A DNA stretch of 20,120 nt from a virus, in the IMG/VR virus record IMGVR_UViG_3300038441_000167, positions 1 through 20,120 of that record; one strand, given 5' to 3'. Position numbers and translations under genes: made by a program. Within the stretch, counting starts at the first letter, position 1; every line of letters begins with the position of its first letter. The notes below the pieces were generated by a model, which saw only the letters and a list, made by a program, of their open reading frames with translations, had not been told where the DNA came from and did no database searches. Positions 1-6,073 of the stretch are shown here, one piece after another.

Positions 1-2
1 GG

Positions 3-221
3 CTGATCACGTTCGGCGGGCGCGTGTTGTTCGTTGAGCTGAAAGCGACCGGCAAAAAGCCTACCGAAGCTCAGGTGCGCGACCATGAACGTCGCCGTGC
101 TGCGGGTGCCGAAGTGGTGTGGCTGGATAGCTATGAAGCGGTCGACCGTATGGTCCTTGATCTTTGCTCAAACTTACGCGTACTAGTTAGCAATCAAGGA
201 AGGGTGCTAGATGGCAACTGA
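3..221 (+). CDS. VRR-NUC domain nuclease, C-terminal part (5' end outside window)
   Basis: The reading frame is open from the left edge and ends at 221, giving about 72 C-terminal residues; the start codon lies upstream of the window. The visible part opens with a GGRVLFVELKATG segment, which fits the core of the VRR-NUC branch of PD-(D/E)XK nucleases: a strand carrying the E-x-K catalytic pair, followed by a Q-containing helix (AQVRDHERRR) and a final strand (AEVVWLDS). Phage VRR-NUC proteins are small stand-alone nucleases, often next to an SNF2-type helicase and thought to act in DNA replication or recombination. Here the stop overlaps the helicase start by 11 bases, so the two are translationally coupled. 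Family assignment is by pattern only. The N-terminal catalytic residues cannot be checked. Confidence 0.8.
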   Translation: MITFGGRVLFVELKATGKKPTEAQVRDHERRRAAGAEVVWLDSYEAVDRMVLDLCSNLRVLVSNQGRVLDGN

Positions 222-1611
222 CTTCATTCCTCGCAAATACCAGGAGTTGATCGTCGACCATATCATCGCGACCAAGCGTTGCGCGGTGTGGTCTTCCCCT
301 GGTACCGGGAAGACATCTGCGACTCTCGTAGCGCTGGAAGACATCGCGCTCTTGGAAGACGTCTATCCTGTGCTTGTCGTCGCGCCGCTTCGCGTAGCCC
401 GCACCACCTGGCCGAACGAAGTGCAGAAGTGGAACCACTTGAAGCACCTGCGCGTCGTGCCGATCATCGGTTCGCTGAAAGAACGTCAGGCGGCGCTGCG
501 CATCAAAGCGCCGATCTATACCACTAACTTCGAGCAATTGCCCTGGCTGGTCGAATTCTACGGCGACAAGTGGCCCTTCAAGACGCTAGTAGCGGATGAG
601 GCAACCAAGCTCAAAGGCTTCCGTCTGCGTCAGGGTACGCAGCGTGCGAAAGCCCTGGCACGGGTCGCCCATACCAAGATCAAGCGCTTTATCGAGTTGA
701 CTGGTACGCCAAGCCCAAACGGGCTGCAGGATCTGTGGGGGCAAGCGTGGTTCATCGACAAGGGCGATCGCCTCGGTCGGACCTTCGACGCGTTCAAGCA
801 ACGCTGGTTCAGGGCTTCGCGTACGGGCTTCGGTGTTGAGGCGACAGAGCAAGCCCAAGAGCAGATCCAGGCTGCGTTGAAAGACGTGTGTATCACAATC
901 GACGCCGCAGACTGGTTCCCGCTGGAAGAGCCAATCGTGAACAAGATTTACGTCGAAATGCCGCCCGCGGCCAAGGTCATGTACAAGCAGATGGAGAAGC
1001 AATTCTTCATGGAGCTGGAGAGCGGACAGCAGATCGAGGCCCTGAACGCCGCAGCCAAGTCGATGAAGCTCCTGCAGGTCGCGTCTGGCGCGGCTTATAC
1101 CGAGGGCTCTACCGACCAGTGGGAAGTCCTGCACGACGAGAAGCTAGACGCGCTTGAGGAGATCGTAGAGGAAGCTAGCGGTATGCCTATCTTGTGCCTT
1201 TATAATTTCAAGTCGGACTTGGCGCGGCTCAAGAAGCGTTTCCCGGATGGCATAGACCTGTCAGCCAAAGGCGGGTTGGAGCGAGCACAGAACGGGGAAG
1301 GCAGTATTTGGTTCGGCCATCCAGCTTCAATGGGACATGGTGTGGACGGACTGCAGTACCACACGAACATCATGGCGTTCTTCGGCTACTCGTGGTCGCT
1401 GGAGAACTACCTGCAGGCTATTGAACGTATCGGCCCAACCCGCCAGTTGCAGGCTGGCTTTAAGCGCCCGGTGTTCATGCACCTAATCATGGCGGCGGAC
1501 ACTATCGATGAACTGGTAATCGAGCGTCTGCACAGCAAACGAGAGGTGCAGGACATTCTCATGGAAGCGATGAAGCATCGCGGTTACGAACTGAAGGAGG
1601 ATGCAGCATGA
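211..1611 (+). CDS. SNF2-type DEAD-box helicase
   Basis: This 466-residue protein carries the two RecA-like domains of a superfamily 2 helicase/translocase. The Walker A motif SSPGTGKT is at residues 28-35, motif Ia (VVAPLRVARTTW) follows, the Walker B/DEAD-type box DEAT is at about 129-132, and motif III (LTGTP) is at about 163-167. The second domain ends with a motif VI-like stretch, QAIERIGPTRQ, at about 402-412. This last motif departs from the usual Q-x-x-x-R-x-x-R-x-G-Q pattern of SNF2 proteins. Phage versions of this family are compact, lack the accessory domains of chromatin remodellers, and are presumed to act in phage DNA replication or recombination. The start is an ATG preceded by GGAAGGG and overlapping the nuclease gene. 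The stop overlaps the next small gene (ATGA at 1608). Confidence 0.9.
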   Translation: MATDFIPRKYQELIVDHIIATKRCAVWSSPGTGKTSATLVALEDIALLEDVYPVLVVAPLRVARTTWPNEVQKWNHLKHLRVVPIIGSLKERQAALRIKAPIYTTNFEQLPWLVEFYGDKWPFKTLVADEATKLKGFRLRQGTQRAKALARVAHTKIKRFIELTGTPSPNGLQDLWGQAWFIDKGDRLGRTFDAFKQRWFRASRTGFGVEATEQAQEQIQAALKDVCITIDAADWFPLEEPIVNKIYVEMPPAAKVMYKQMEKQFFMELESGQQIEALNAAAKSMKLLQVASGAAYTEGSTDQWEVLHDEKLDALEEIVEEASGMPILCLYNFKSDLARLKKRFPDGIDLSAKGGLERAQNGEGSIWFGHPASMGHGVDGLQYHTNIMAFFGYSWSLENYLQAIERIGPTRQLQAGFKRPVFMHLIMAADTIDELVIERLHSKREVQDILMEAMKHRGYELKEDAA

Positions 1612-1760
1612 AAATCCTAACCATGCTTTACGTTCTGCACTGCCCGATCTGCCAACCGGAACCCGTCGCCGCGTATTTCACGCGAGACGCCATGACCATC
1701 TGCCAGGCGACAGCCGCGGCGCAAAATGCAACTGAGGAAGGGGAGTATTACTGTGAATGA
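1608..1760 (+). CDS. Small cysteine-containing phage protein (50 aa)
   Basis: A 50-residue frame begins with an ATG that overlaps the helicase stop (ATGA) and has a GGAGG ribosome binding site inside the helicase 3' end at about 1595. It ends at 1760, overlapping the next start. The N-terminus (MKILTMLYVL) is short and hydrophobic. The remainder has a CPIC pair, a further Cys (TICQ) and a GEYYCE tail. That layout resembles tiny phage proteins of unknown function with spaced cysteines and a C-terminal Tyr-Cys, some of which look secreted. No function can be assigned. The coupling on both sides and the good ribosome binding site are the main reasons to believe it. Confidence 0.65.
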   Translation: MKILTMLYVLHCPICQPEPVAAYFTRDAMTICQATAAAQNATEEGEYYCE

Positions 1761-2172
1761 ATTCGATGATTGGCTAGGCTCACAGGCTTCTCATGGCGTC
1801 TGTATGGGCGGCTACACCTATGAGGAAGAGGAGATAGCTCGGGCCGCGTGGATAGCGTCTAGGTCTTTGCTAAAGCCGAATGGAAACGTCGAAGTAGACC
1901 TAGACGAACTGTCAGTCCTAGCTGCTGCCGCTTCTAAAGGGGATTGGATAGCCGAGGACTACGGCTCTTACGACGGGAAGTCCTCGCACTGGTTTGTAAA
2001 TACTAATGCGGGGCATAGCGTGGCCTTTGACGATTCAGGTGACCCTGCGCCTAATCATTGGGAGTCACGGGGTGAACACGACATGAAGTTTATAGCCGCG
2101 GCTAACCCGGAGGTTGTTCTAGCGCTTATAGCTGAAATCCAAAAACTAAGGCAGGAGGGAAAGCGAGAATGA
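1753..2172 (+). CDS. Ead/Ea22-like small phage protein
   Basis: This 139-residue protein is read from a GTG at 1753, which overlaps the previous stop (GTGAATGA) and sits about nine bases after a purine-rich AGGAAGGGGAG. An in-frame ATG at 1726 exists but lies inside the upstream gene without a better ribosome binding site. The C-terminal segment, DMKFIAAANPEVVLALIAEIQKLR, matches the hallmark end of Ead/Ea22-type phage proteins (helix with an AAANP turn). The middle contains a region rich in Asp, Ser and Trp. Members of this family are non-essential early-region proteins of unknown role in lambdoid and other phages. The gene is more AT-rich than the tail genes, as is its downstream neighbour. 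The C-terminal family call is good; the N-terminal half is not recognised. Confidence 0.75.
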   Translation: MNEFDDWLGSQASHGVCMGGYTYEEEEIARAAWIASRSLLKPNGNVEVDLDELSVLAAAASKGDWIAEDYGSYDGKSSHWFVNTNAGHSVAFDDSGDPAPNHWESRGEHDMKFIAAANPEVVLALIAEIQKLRQEGKRE

Positions 2173-2387
2173 GGATGTACCCGAGCAATTGCTTAATAGC
2201 CGCCTTGGCGGCGTTTATCTCATCTCCTGCTAAGACGCGTATTCGGTTTAGCAGAAACGTTTCAGGCAGATGGCATTGCACTTGGACGAAAAACGGTTGC
2301 GAGTACGAATTTTACGCGAAAGGCCGAAGTCAAAAGTCATATCTGCAAAACATCGTTTACATAGGCAGAGTGCGAAAAATCACTTAG
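2169..2387 (+). CDS. Conserved small basic phage protein (72 aa)
   Basis: A 72-residue basic protein starts at an ATGA overlap with the previous gene, 12 bases after a strong AGGAGG-like site (GGCAGGAGGG). An N-terminal hydrophobic stretch (CLIAALAAF) is followed by a compact segment with aromatic and basic residues (RIRFSRNVSGRWHCTWTKNG, then EYEFYAKGRS). The pattern suggests a small beta-rich fold, and I have an impression of similar short proteins in other phages of Gram-negative hosts, but no characterised function. It is the last gene of the rightward operon. Its stop runs 8 bases into the convergent Rz gene. Confidence 0.65.
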   Translation: MRMYPSNCLIAALAAFISSPAKTRIRFSRNVSGRWHCTWTKNGCEYEFYAKGRSQKSYLQNIVYIGRVRKIT

Positions 2388-2841
2388 CTGACCGCTTCCT
2401 CAATTCCGACCGGCAGAACTGTAACTCTCCGTACTGCCGGTCGGCTTCTCGTCTAAGGGCGAAATAATCCGATCGAGCAGCGTGTTCAAGTTCTGCGGTT
2501 CCCTCTCCAGCTCCGCCGGGAACGGTTCCGGGGGCGGACACTGCTGGGGTGCAGGTTGCTTTGACCCGCAGCCGCTTAATGCCGTCAGCAACATCCCGCT
2601 CAAGAGCAGACGTTTCATTCTCTTTACCCGTTTTGTAATCGAAGAAGACTTTGCGGATCTCTTCCGTCTGTGCGCGAGACACGATTAGCTGTTGGTTCAC
2701 CGCGTCGACGTTTACGATCAGGGCTTGATCGGCGTCGTGCCGGATCGCCGCAACGTCCGATTCCCAGCGCAACCCCTGGACGTACCACGCAGCGCCAAAC
2801 CCGATCAGCGCCACTGTGATGTAGCCGTATCCTTGCGTCAC
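2380..2841 (-). CDS. Rz: Rz, inner-membrane spanin (i-spanin)
   Basis: This 153-residue protein has one N-terminal membrane segment (about residues 6-23, GYITVALIGFGAAWYVQGL) followed by a long, charged, helix-rich periplasmic part. That is the build of an i-spanin, which spans to the outer-membrane partner Rz1 and fuses the two membranes in the last step of Gram-negative lysis. The identification rests on topology, on the position right after the endolysin gene, and on the overlapping lipoprotein frame inside it. The start overlaps the endolysin stop (ATGA). The 3' end crosses the stop of the converging small gene and contains the 2406-2444 hairpin. The sequence is not close enough to lambda Rz to recognise directly. 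Confidence 0.85.
   Translation of the reverse strand: MTQGYGYITVALIGFGAAWYVQGLRWESDVAAIRHDADQALIVNVDAVNQQLIVSRAQTEEIRKVFFDYKTGKENETSALERDVADGIKRLRVKATCTPAVSAPGTVPGGAGEGTAELEHAARSDYFALRREADRQYGELQFCRSELRKRSAK
2400..2618 (-). CDS. Rz1: Rz1, outer-membrane lipoprotein spanin (o-spanin), embedded in Rz
   Basis: The 72-residue frame lies entirely inside Rz in another reading frame. It starts MKRLLLSGMLLTALSGC: a short basic start, a hydrophobic stretch and a lipobox (LSGC) with the lipidated cysteine at residue 17. A proline-rich segment (PAPQQCPPPEPFP) follows, typical of o-spanins. After signal peptidase II cleavage the mature lipoprotein would be about 56 residues. It would pair with Rz across the periplasm. 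An AAGAGA-type weak ribosome binding site precedes the ATG. Nested Rz/Rz1 organisation is a known arrangement in lambda-like phages, and it strongly supports both calls. Confidence 0.88.
   Translation of the reverse strand: MKRLLLSGMLLTALSGCGSKQPAPQQCPPPEPFPAELEREPQNLNTLLDRIISPLDEKPTGSTESYSSAGRN
2406..2444. terminator. Long perfect hairpin at the convergence point
   Basis: An 11-bp perfect inverted repeat (CCGACCGGCAG at 2406-2416, CTGCCGGTCGG at 2434-2444) encloses a 17-base loop just beyond the end of the rightward operon. It lies inside the coding 3' ends of both Rz and Rz1, read in the opposite direction. Being symmetrical, it would form in transcripts from either strand and could stop the two converging operons. 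Neither side has a clear run of T, so it is not a textbook intrinsic terminator. It may act as a transcript-end stabiliser, or the coding may simply tolerate it. Confidence 0.5.
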
Positions 2842-3368
2842 GAGAGCACCTTCAGCGCTTGCCGGTAGCGGAGTTTGCGATCCTCGATGCCATTCGTACC
2901 GCCGTTGATCCGCTTGGTCAGATCGGTGAACCGGTCAACATCGGCCAGTGCATTCAGGTTGCGCGACGACCAGAACCAAACTGCCGATTCCGCTGCCCAT
3001 TCCGGCTGCTCCAGCAACTCCGGCGTCTTAAGCAAACGGTCATCCCCGAAAAGGGCTTTACTTGCCGCAAGATAGTTGGCGCGGCCGGTGACTTGGATAA
3101 GCCCGCGACCGAAGAACTTCGGACCGTCCCCGGGTGCAGTGTTGCCGAGATCCTTACGGCCTTCGTATTTGGCGAAATATGAAGAGCCGCCCAATTCTCG
3201 CACCCAAAGTAAACCATTCGTCTCGTGGCCGACTTGCGCCAAGAATGCAGCGGTTCGTAACCGTGTATTGATCTGCCCGCCGGCCATAGCCTTAGCAAGA
3301 GGTTCCGCCCATTTACGCGCCCGTACCAGCGGGATGCCCATCGCTTCGGACAGTAGCTGTGGAGTCAT
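2838..3368 (-). CDS. Endolysin, glycoside hydrolase family 19 (chitinase-like muramidase)
   Basis: This 176-residue single-domain enzyme should cleave the glycan strands of peptidoglycan at the end of infection. GH19 features visible are FLAQVGHETNG with the likely general acid Glu49, a second acidic site at VREL (Glu58), and the signature GDGPKFFGRGLIQVTGRANY at about residues 80-100. A tryptophan-rich segment (AVWFWSSRNLN) and the RINGG motif near the C-terminus also fit. There is no signal peptide or membrane anchor, so release depends on a holin. The ATG overlaps the stop of the upstream membrane protein (ATGA), and the stop overlaps the Rz start. Length and domain content are normal for phage GH19 lysozymes. 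Confidence 0.93.
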   Translation of the reverse strand: MTPQLLSEAMGIPLVRARKWAEPLAKAMAGGQINTRLRTAAFLAQVGHETNGLLWVRELGGSSYFAKYEGRKDLGNTAPGDGPKFFGRGLIQVTGRANYLAASKALFGDDRLLKTPELLEQPEWAAESAVWFWSSRNLNALADVDRFTDLTKRINGGTNGIEDRKLRYRQALKVLS

Positions 3369-3643
3369 GGATGCTTACCTTGGAAGAAATGCTGAATGGA
3401 CCTTTTAACATGCTTCCAGATGCTTTTCATCCACCAGTGGCGAACGCCAATCGCGAAGAAGCTGACGTTCAGCAGCATCTGCGAATTGTGTGATGGATGG
3501 CTCAGGTAGGAAAAAGCAGCGAGCGAGAGCAACAGGTAAAGCAGCTTCCCGATGATCCCGTCGCTTACGCGCCGGCAAAGTAGACACCAGACCGCATGGA
3601 CAACAATACCGGCTACCGCTAAATCACCGAATGTCTCGATCAC
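3365..3643 (-). CDS. Small membrane protein, putative second holin or antiholin
   Basis: The 92-residue product starts at a GTG that overlaps the preceding holin stop (GTGA), nine bases after a strong GGAGGAG site. Three hydrophobic stretches are visible (about residues 8-24, 34-48 and 57-68), followed by a basic, tryptophan-containing tail (RHWWMKSIWKHVKRS). Its place between a holin-like gene and the endolysin, and its size, suggest a role in timing membrane permeabilisation. I recognise no specific holin family, so holin, antiholin or other lysis modulator are all possible. Confidence 0.7.
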   Translation of the reverse strand: MIETFGDLAVAGIVVHAVWCLLCRRVSDGIIGKLLYLLLSLAAFSYLSHPSHNSQMLLNVSFFAIGVRHWWMKSIWKHVKRSIQHFFQGKHP

Positions 3644-3957
3644 TTTGGATCTCCTCCGCTTATGCGGCTTTTGAGTATCTCAAGAAGATCCAGGTTCCCA
3701 ATCGCTTTAAACGCGGCTGTCATGATGCCGCCGCCGAAAGCTCCCAGAAGGAACCCGACCGCGCCTGTTAGCCCTTCTTTGATTGAGTATAAGTCGATGA
3801 TGAGCGGTGTGACATAGTAGCCAATTGCCAGTCCGCTACCGATGAACACGAGGCGCTGCTGCCAGGTGATTATTTCTTTCTGTGCGAAAACCCCGACTAA
3901 AGCGCCCACCAATCCGGCGGCGATCAAGCCGAGGTCATCGAATACCATGTTAATCAT
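3640..3957 (-). CDS. Putative class I-type holin
   Basis: A 105-residue protein with three hydrophobic, glycine-rich segments (LIAAGLVGALVGVFA, LVFIGSGLAIGYYVTPLI, GAVGFLLGAFGGGIMTAAF) and a charged C-terminus fits a three-helix holin that opens the inner membrane for the endolysin. The start is placed at 3957, directly after GGGGAGGTGAGGCGC. An upstream in-frame ATG at 3993 overlaps the previous stop but lacks as good a site. A further Met lies three codons after the chosen start (MINM), so two products differing by a few residues are possible, as in dual-start holin genes. It is the first gene of the lysis cassette proper. Confidence 0.75.
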   Translation of the reverse strand: MINMVFDDLGLIAAGLVGALVGVFAQKEIITWQQRLVFIGSGLAIGYYVTPLIIDLYSIKEGLTGAVGFLLGAFGGGIMTAAFKAIGNLDLLEILKSRISGGDPK

Positions 3958-3989
3958 GCGCCTCACCTCCCCAGGTTTGGCGCAGTGTA

Positions 3990-4184
3990 TCATTTACCCC
4001 CGTTTTTCAGGAACTGTTGCAGATCGAAGGTGTTCAACTCGCCTTTGGCATTGCGCTTGCACGCGCCGCAATGCGCTATGGCTAGCAGCCCGGGGTTCAC
4101 GGGATTGAAAGCATAAGTCAAGTTCTGGCAATGCTCGCACACGATAGTGGTTTTGCCGTCTTGGTCTACGTTCACAACTTGCAT
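3990..4184 (-). CDS. Small zinc-ribbon-like protein
   Basis: A 64-residue protein begins at 4184 (MQVVNV), six bases after GGAGGGG, and overlaps the tailspike stop in a TAATG arrangement. An alternative ATG five codons upstream has no comparable site. Two knuckles are visible: C16-E-H-C19 and H38-C39-G-A-C42, spaced by about twenty residues. This is typical of a small zinc ribbon that binds one metal. The tail (NTFDLQQFLKNGG) is short and unstructured-looking. The gene sits between the tailspike and the holin. No function is known to me; a DNA- or protein-binding host-interaction factor is only a guess. Confidence 0.7.
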   Translation of the reverse strand: MQVVNVDQDGKTTIVCEHCQNLTYAFNPVNPGLLAIAHCGACKRNAKGELNTFDLQQFLKNGGK

Positions 4185-6070
4185 TACTGGCCCCTCCATA
4201 CTCTGAACGCCAGAGCGCCACTGCCGGCGAATTTAATATCTTCCCCGTTCATAACGGAGATCCGCGGCATAGGATAAGGGATGGTTGCGACATCCGCACC
4301 CGCTCCAACGCTGACGTTGCTGATAGTGCCGCCAGTACCCTGTACCAGCACGGTATCCCCGGTGGTATTCGTCCAGGTGAAGATACCTCCAGGGAACGAC
4401 ACCACCGGGGCGAATACCGTCCGCGGCGCGTTCTGGTATTTCTTGGTCGTCATGTTGTAGTTGGCGGTGTGCCGAGTATCGGTCCCGTTGTCGGTTATAT
4501 CCGAACTGGATAGGCCGCGGCTAAACGACGTAAGGGCGATATGCGTACCGATCACACCGGAGTTGACCAGGATGGTATCCACTAGGCAAGAGACCGCCTT
4601 GCATCCTTCCGACCCGGTGACAAAAACCATGCTTACGCAATGTGCATTCAGGAATACCAAGCCATTGCCGAGGCAGTTAATGTCGGTGGGGTTAACCTCG
4701 AAGTTCATCCCCGTGATCTTGTCCTTAAGCGCGTTGACCGTGGTCAACAAACCGAAGACCGAAGAGTATTCCGAATCCCCGTGTTCAAGGTTGTTCCCCA
4801 ACGTGCTATCCAAGTAGATACCAACCTGGCAGGCATTGGTAACGAGGTTCGGGAACCAGCAATACGAAGTCTGCTCACCCGAAAGGCGCTGGCTCAGCGA
4901 GATCCCTGCAGCAGGTTGGCCCCCCTGGTACCAGGCTTCAGCGCCGGTGCTCAAGTCACCTGGGGTGACGTTCAGGTGGAACTCGCAGAGCACGCACCAT
5001 TCACTACGGAACGCCGCCGAGCTGGTGCCGCAGCCGTAGACGTTGGCATACACCTTGACGTCCTTGCCGACCAGGGCGCGGGCGTAGATGCCACCGCCTT
5101 TGGTTGCACCGCCCCGGAAAGTGAACGGCCTTTCAGGTGAACCGATCGACACACCATCCATGCGCATGCCGGCCAGCGCGCCGCCATCCAGTACGAAGTT
5201 GTAGCCGGTACCTGTGTTAGTGAAGATCACCTCGCCCAAGGCTTCCATGCGGAAACCTCGGTAAGCGCAGTTAGGCCAAGTGGACGCAGTGTATTCGCCA
5301 GCCTCAACTTGGAAGGTGACGTGCTTGCCGATGGCGCCAAGGGAACCCACATATGTCATCAGGTCAGCGAATTTGGTGGTGATGTCGTCACCGTTACCGA
5401 CCCAACCCCAATCACTGGAACGCAGCGTGACTACCTCGACCTGCTTCCACCGGCCATTGGTCACCCCGGTTGCCTGGACGATCAGAGGGATTTGCTCGGT
5501 TTGCGTACTGGCTGCATCCCAGTAGTAGTGCCGGAACCCGCGGCCCGGAGTAGTAGCTTCGTTGCTCAGCAGTGCAACTTGATCTTTGTCATAACGGCCC
5601 ACTCGGGCCTTGAGAGCGGCCAGGGTCAGCACCTGCGGGGTCGCCCCGGTCACAAGATCGACGCCGTCTGCGCCTGCCAATTCCTGTCGTAGCGCTGCAT
5701 CCGCCACGTCTACCAGTAGGTTTTGGTCTGTCGCCCAGGTGCCCGTGAGCATTACAGGGAAGCTGGACGGAAGCTTGACGCGGTAAGAGATCCCCGCGCG
5801 GTCTATAAGCTGTGTCGGGCGATCGACTTGCAGCGGCACGCCGTCGACGTAGACGAGATGCACGGGTTCATATCCGCTGTTCGCCAGGAACTGGAGCCAC
5901 ATCTGCTCCGCGCCCCAGAGCGTCAAGCGGTTCCGGTTGAACGGAGGCCGGTCAGTCCAGGAGTTCTGCTGACTGTTGATCGCGAGGTCGAAGTTCCCGG
6001 CGTTGTTATACAAGACCTTCGGGGCGGTTGAACCTAGCGGCTCGCCGCTCGTGTCGTAGGTGTTGGCCAT
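4184..6070 (-). CDS. Tailspike / receptor-binding protein with predicted beta-helix
   Basis: This 628-residue protein starts APKVLYNNAGNFDLAINS after a short leader, a particle-binding N-terminus seen in many phage tail fibres and spikes (residues about 1-150, including the TDRPPFNRNRLTLWGAEQMW stretch). The middle, about 240-520, is rich in short strands with Gly, Asn and Val repeats, and reads like a right-handed parallel beta-helix (phrases such as GMRMDGVSIGS and GVIGTHIALTS). Such spikes bind and sometimes cut surface polysaccharide; no catalytic residues can be picked out. The last about 70 residues form a separate beta-rich end. The start lies three bases after the J-like gene stop, with GGAG eight bases upstream. 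Host specificity is expected to map here. Confidence 0.82.
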   Translation of the reverse strand: MANTYDTSGEPLGSTAPKVLYNNAGNFDLAINSQQNSWTDRPPFNRNRLTLWGAEQMWLQFLANSGYEPVHLVYVDGVPLQVDRPTQLIDRAGISYRVKLPSSFPVMLTGTWATDQNLLVDVADAALRQELAGADGVDLVTGATPQVLTLAALKARVGRYDKDQVALLSNEATTPGRGFRHYYWDAASTQTEQIPLIVQATGVTNGRWKQVEVVTLRSSDWGWVGNGDDITTKFADLMTYVGSLGAIGKHVTFQVEAGEYTASTWPNCAYRGFRMEALGEVIFTNTGTGYNFVLDGGALAGMRMDGVSIGSPERPFTFRGGATKGGGIYARALVGKDVKVYANVYGCGTSSAAFRSEWCVLCEFHLNVTPGDLSTGAEAWYQGGQPAAGISLSQRLSGEQTSYCWFPNLVTNACQVGIYLDSTLGNNLEHGDSEYSSVFGLLTTVNALKDKITGMNFEVNPTDINCLGNGLVFLNAHCVSMVFVTGSEGCKAVSCLVDTILVNSGVIGTHIALTSFSRGLSSSDITDNGTDTRHTANYNMTTKKYQNAPRTVFAPVVSFPGGIFTWTNTTGDTVLVQGTGGTISNVSVGAGADVATIPYPMPRISVMNGEDIKFAGSGALAFRVWRGQ

Positions 6071-6073
6071 GCG

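Noticed and set aside
586-1134. Long open frame on the - strand opposite the helicase (about 182 codons)
   Set aside because: It has no ribosome binding site, composition dictated by the opposite strand, and no motif; the helicase explains the DNA. Similar antisense frames along the tail genes (for example 12277-12750 and 11836-12280) were dropped for the same reason.
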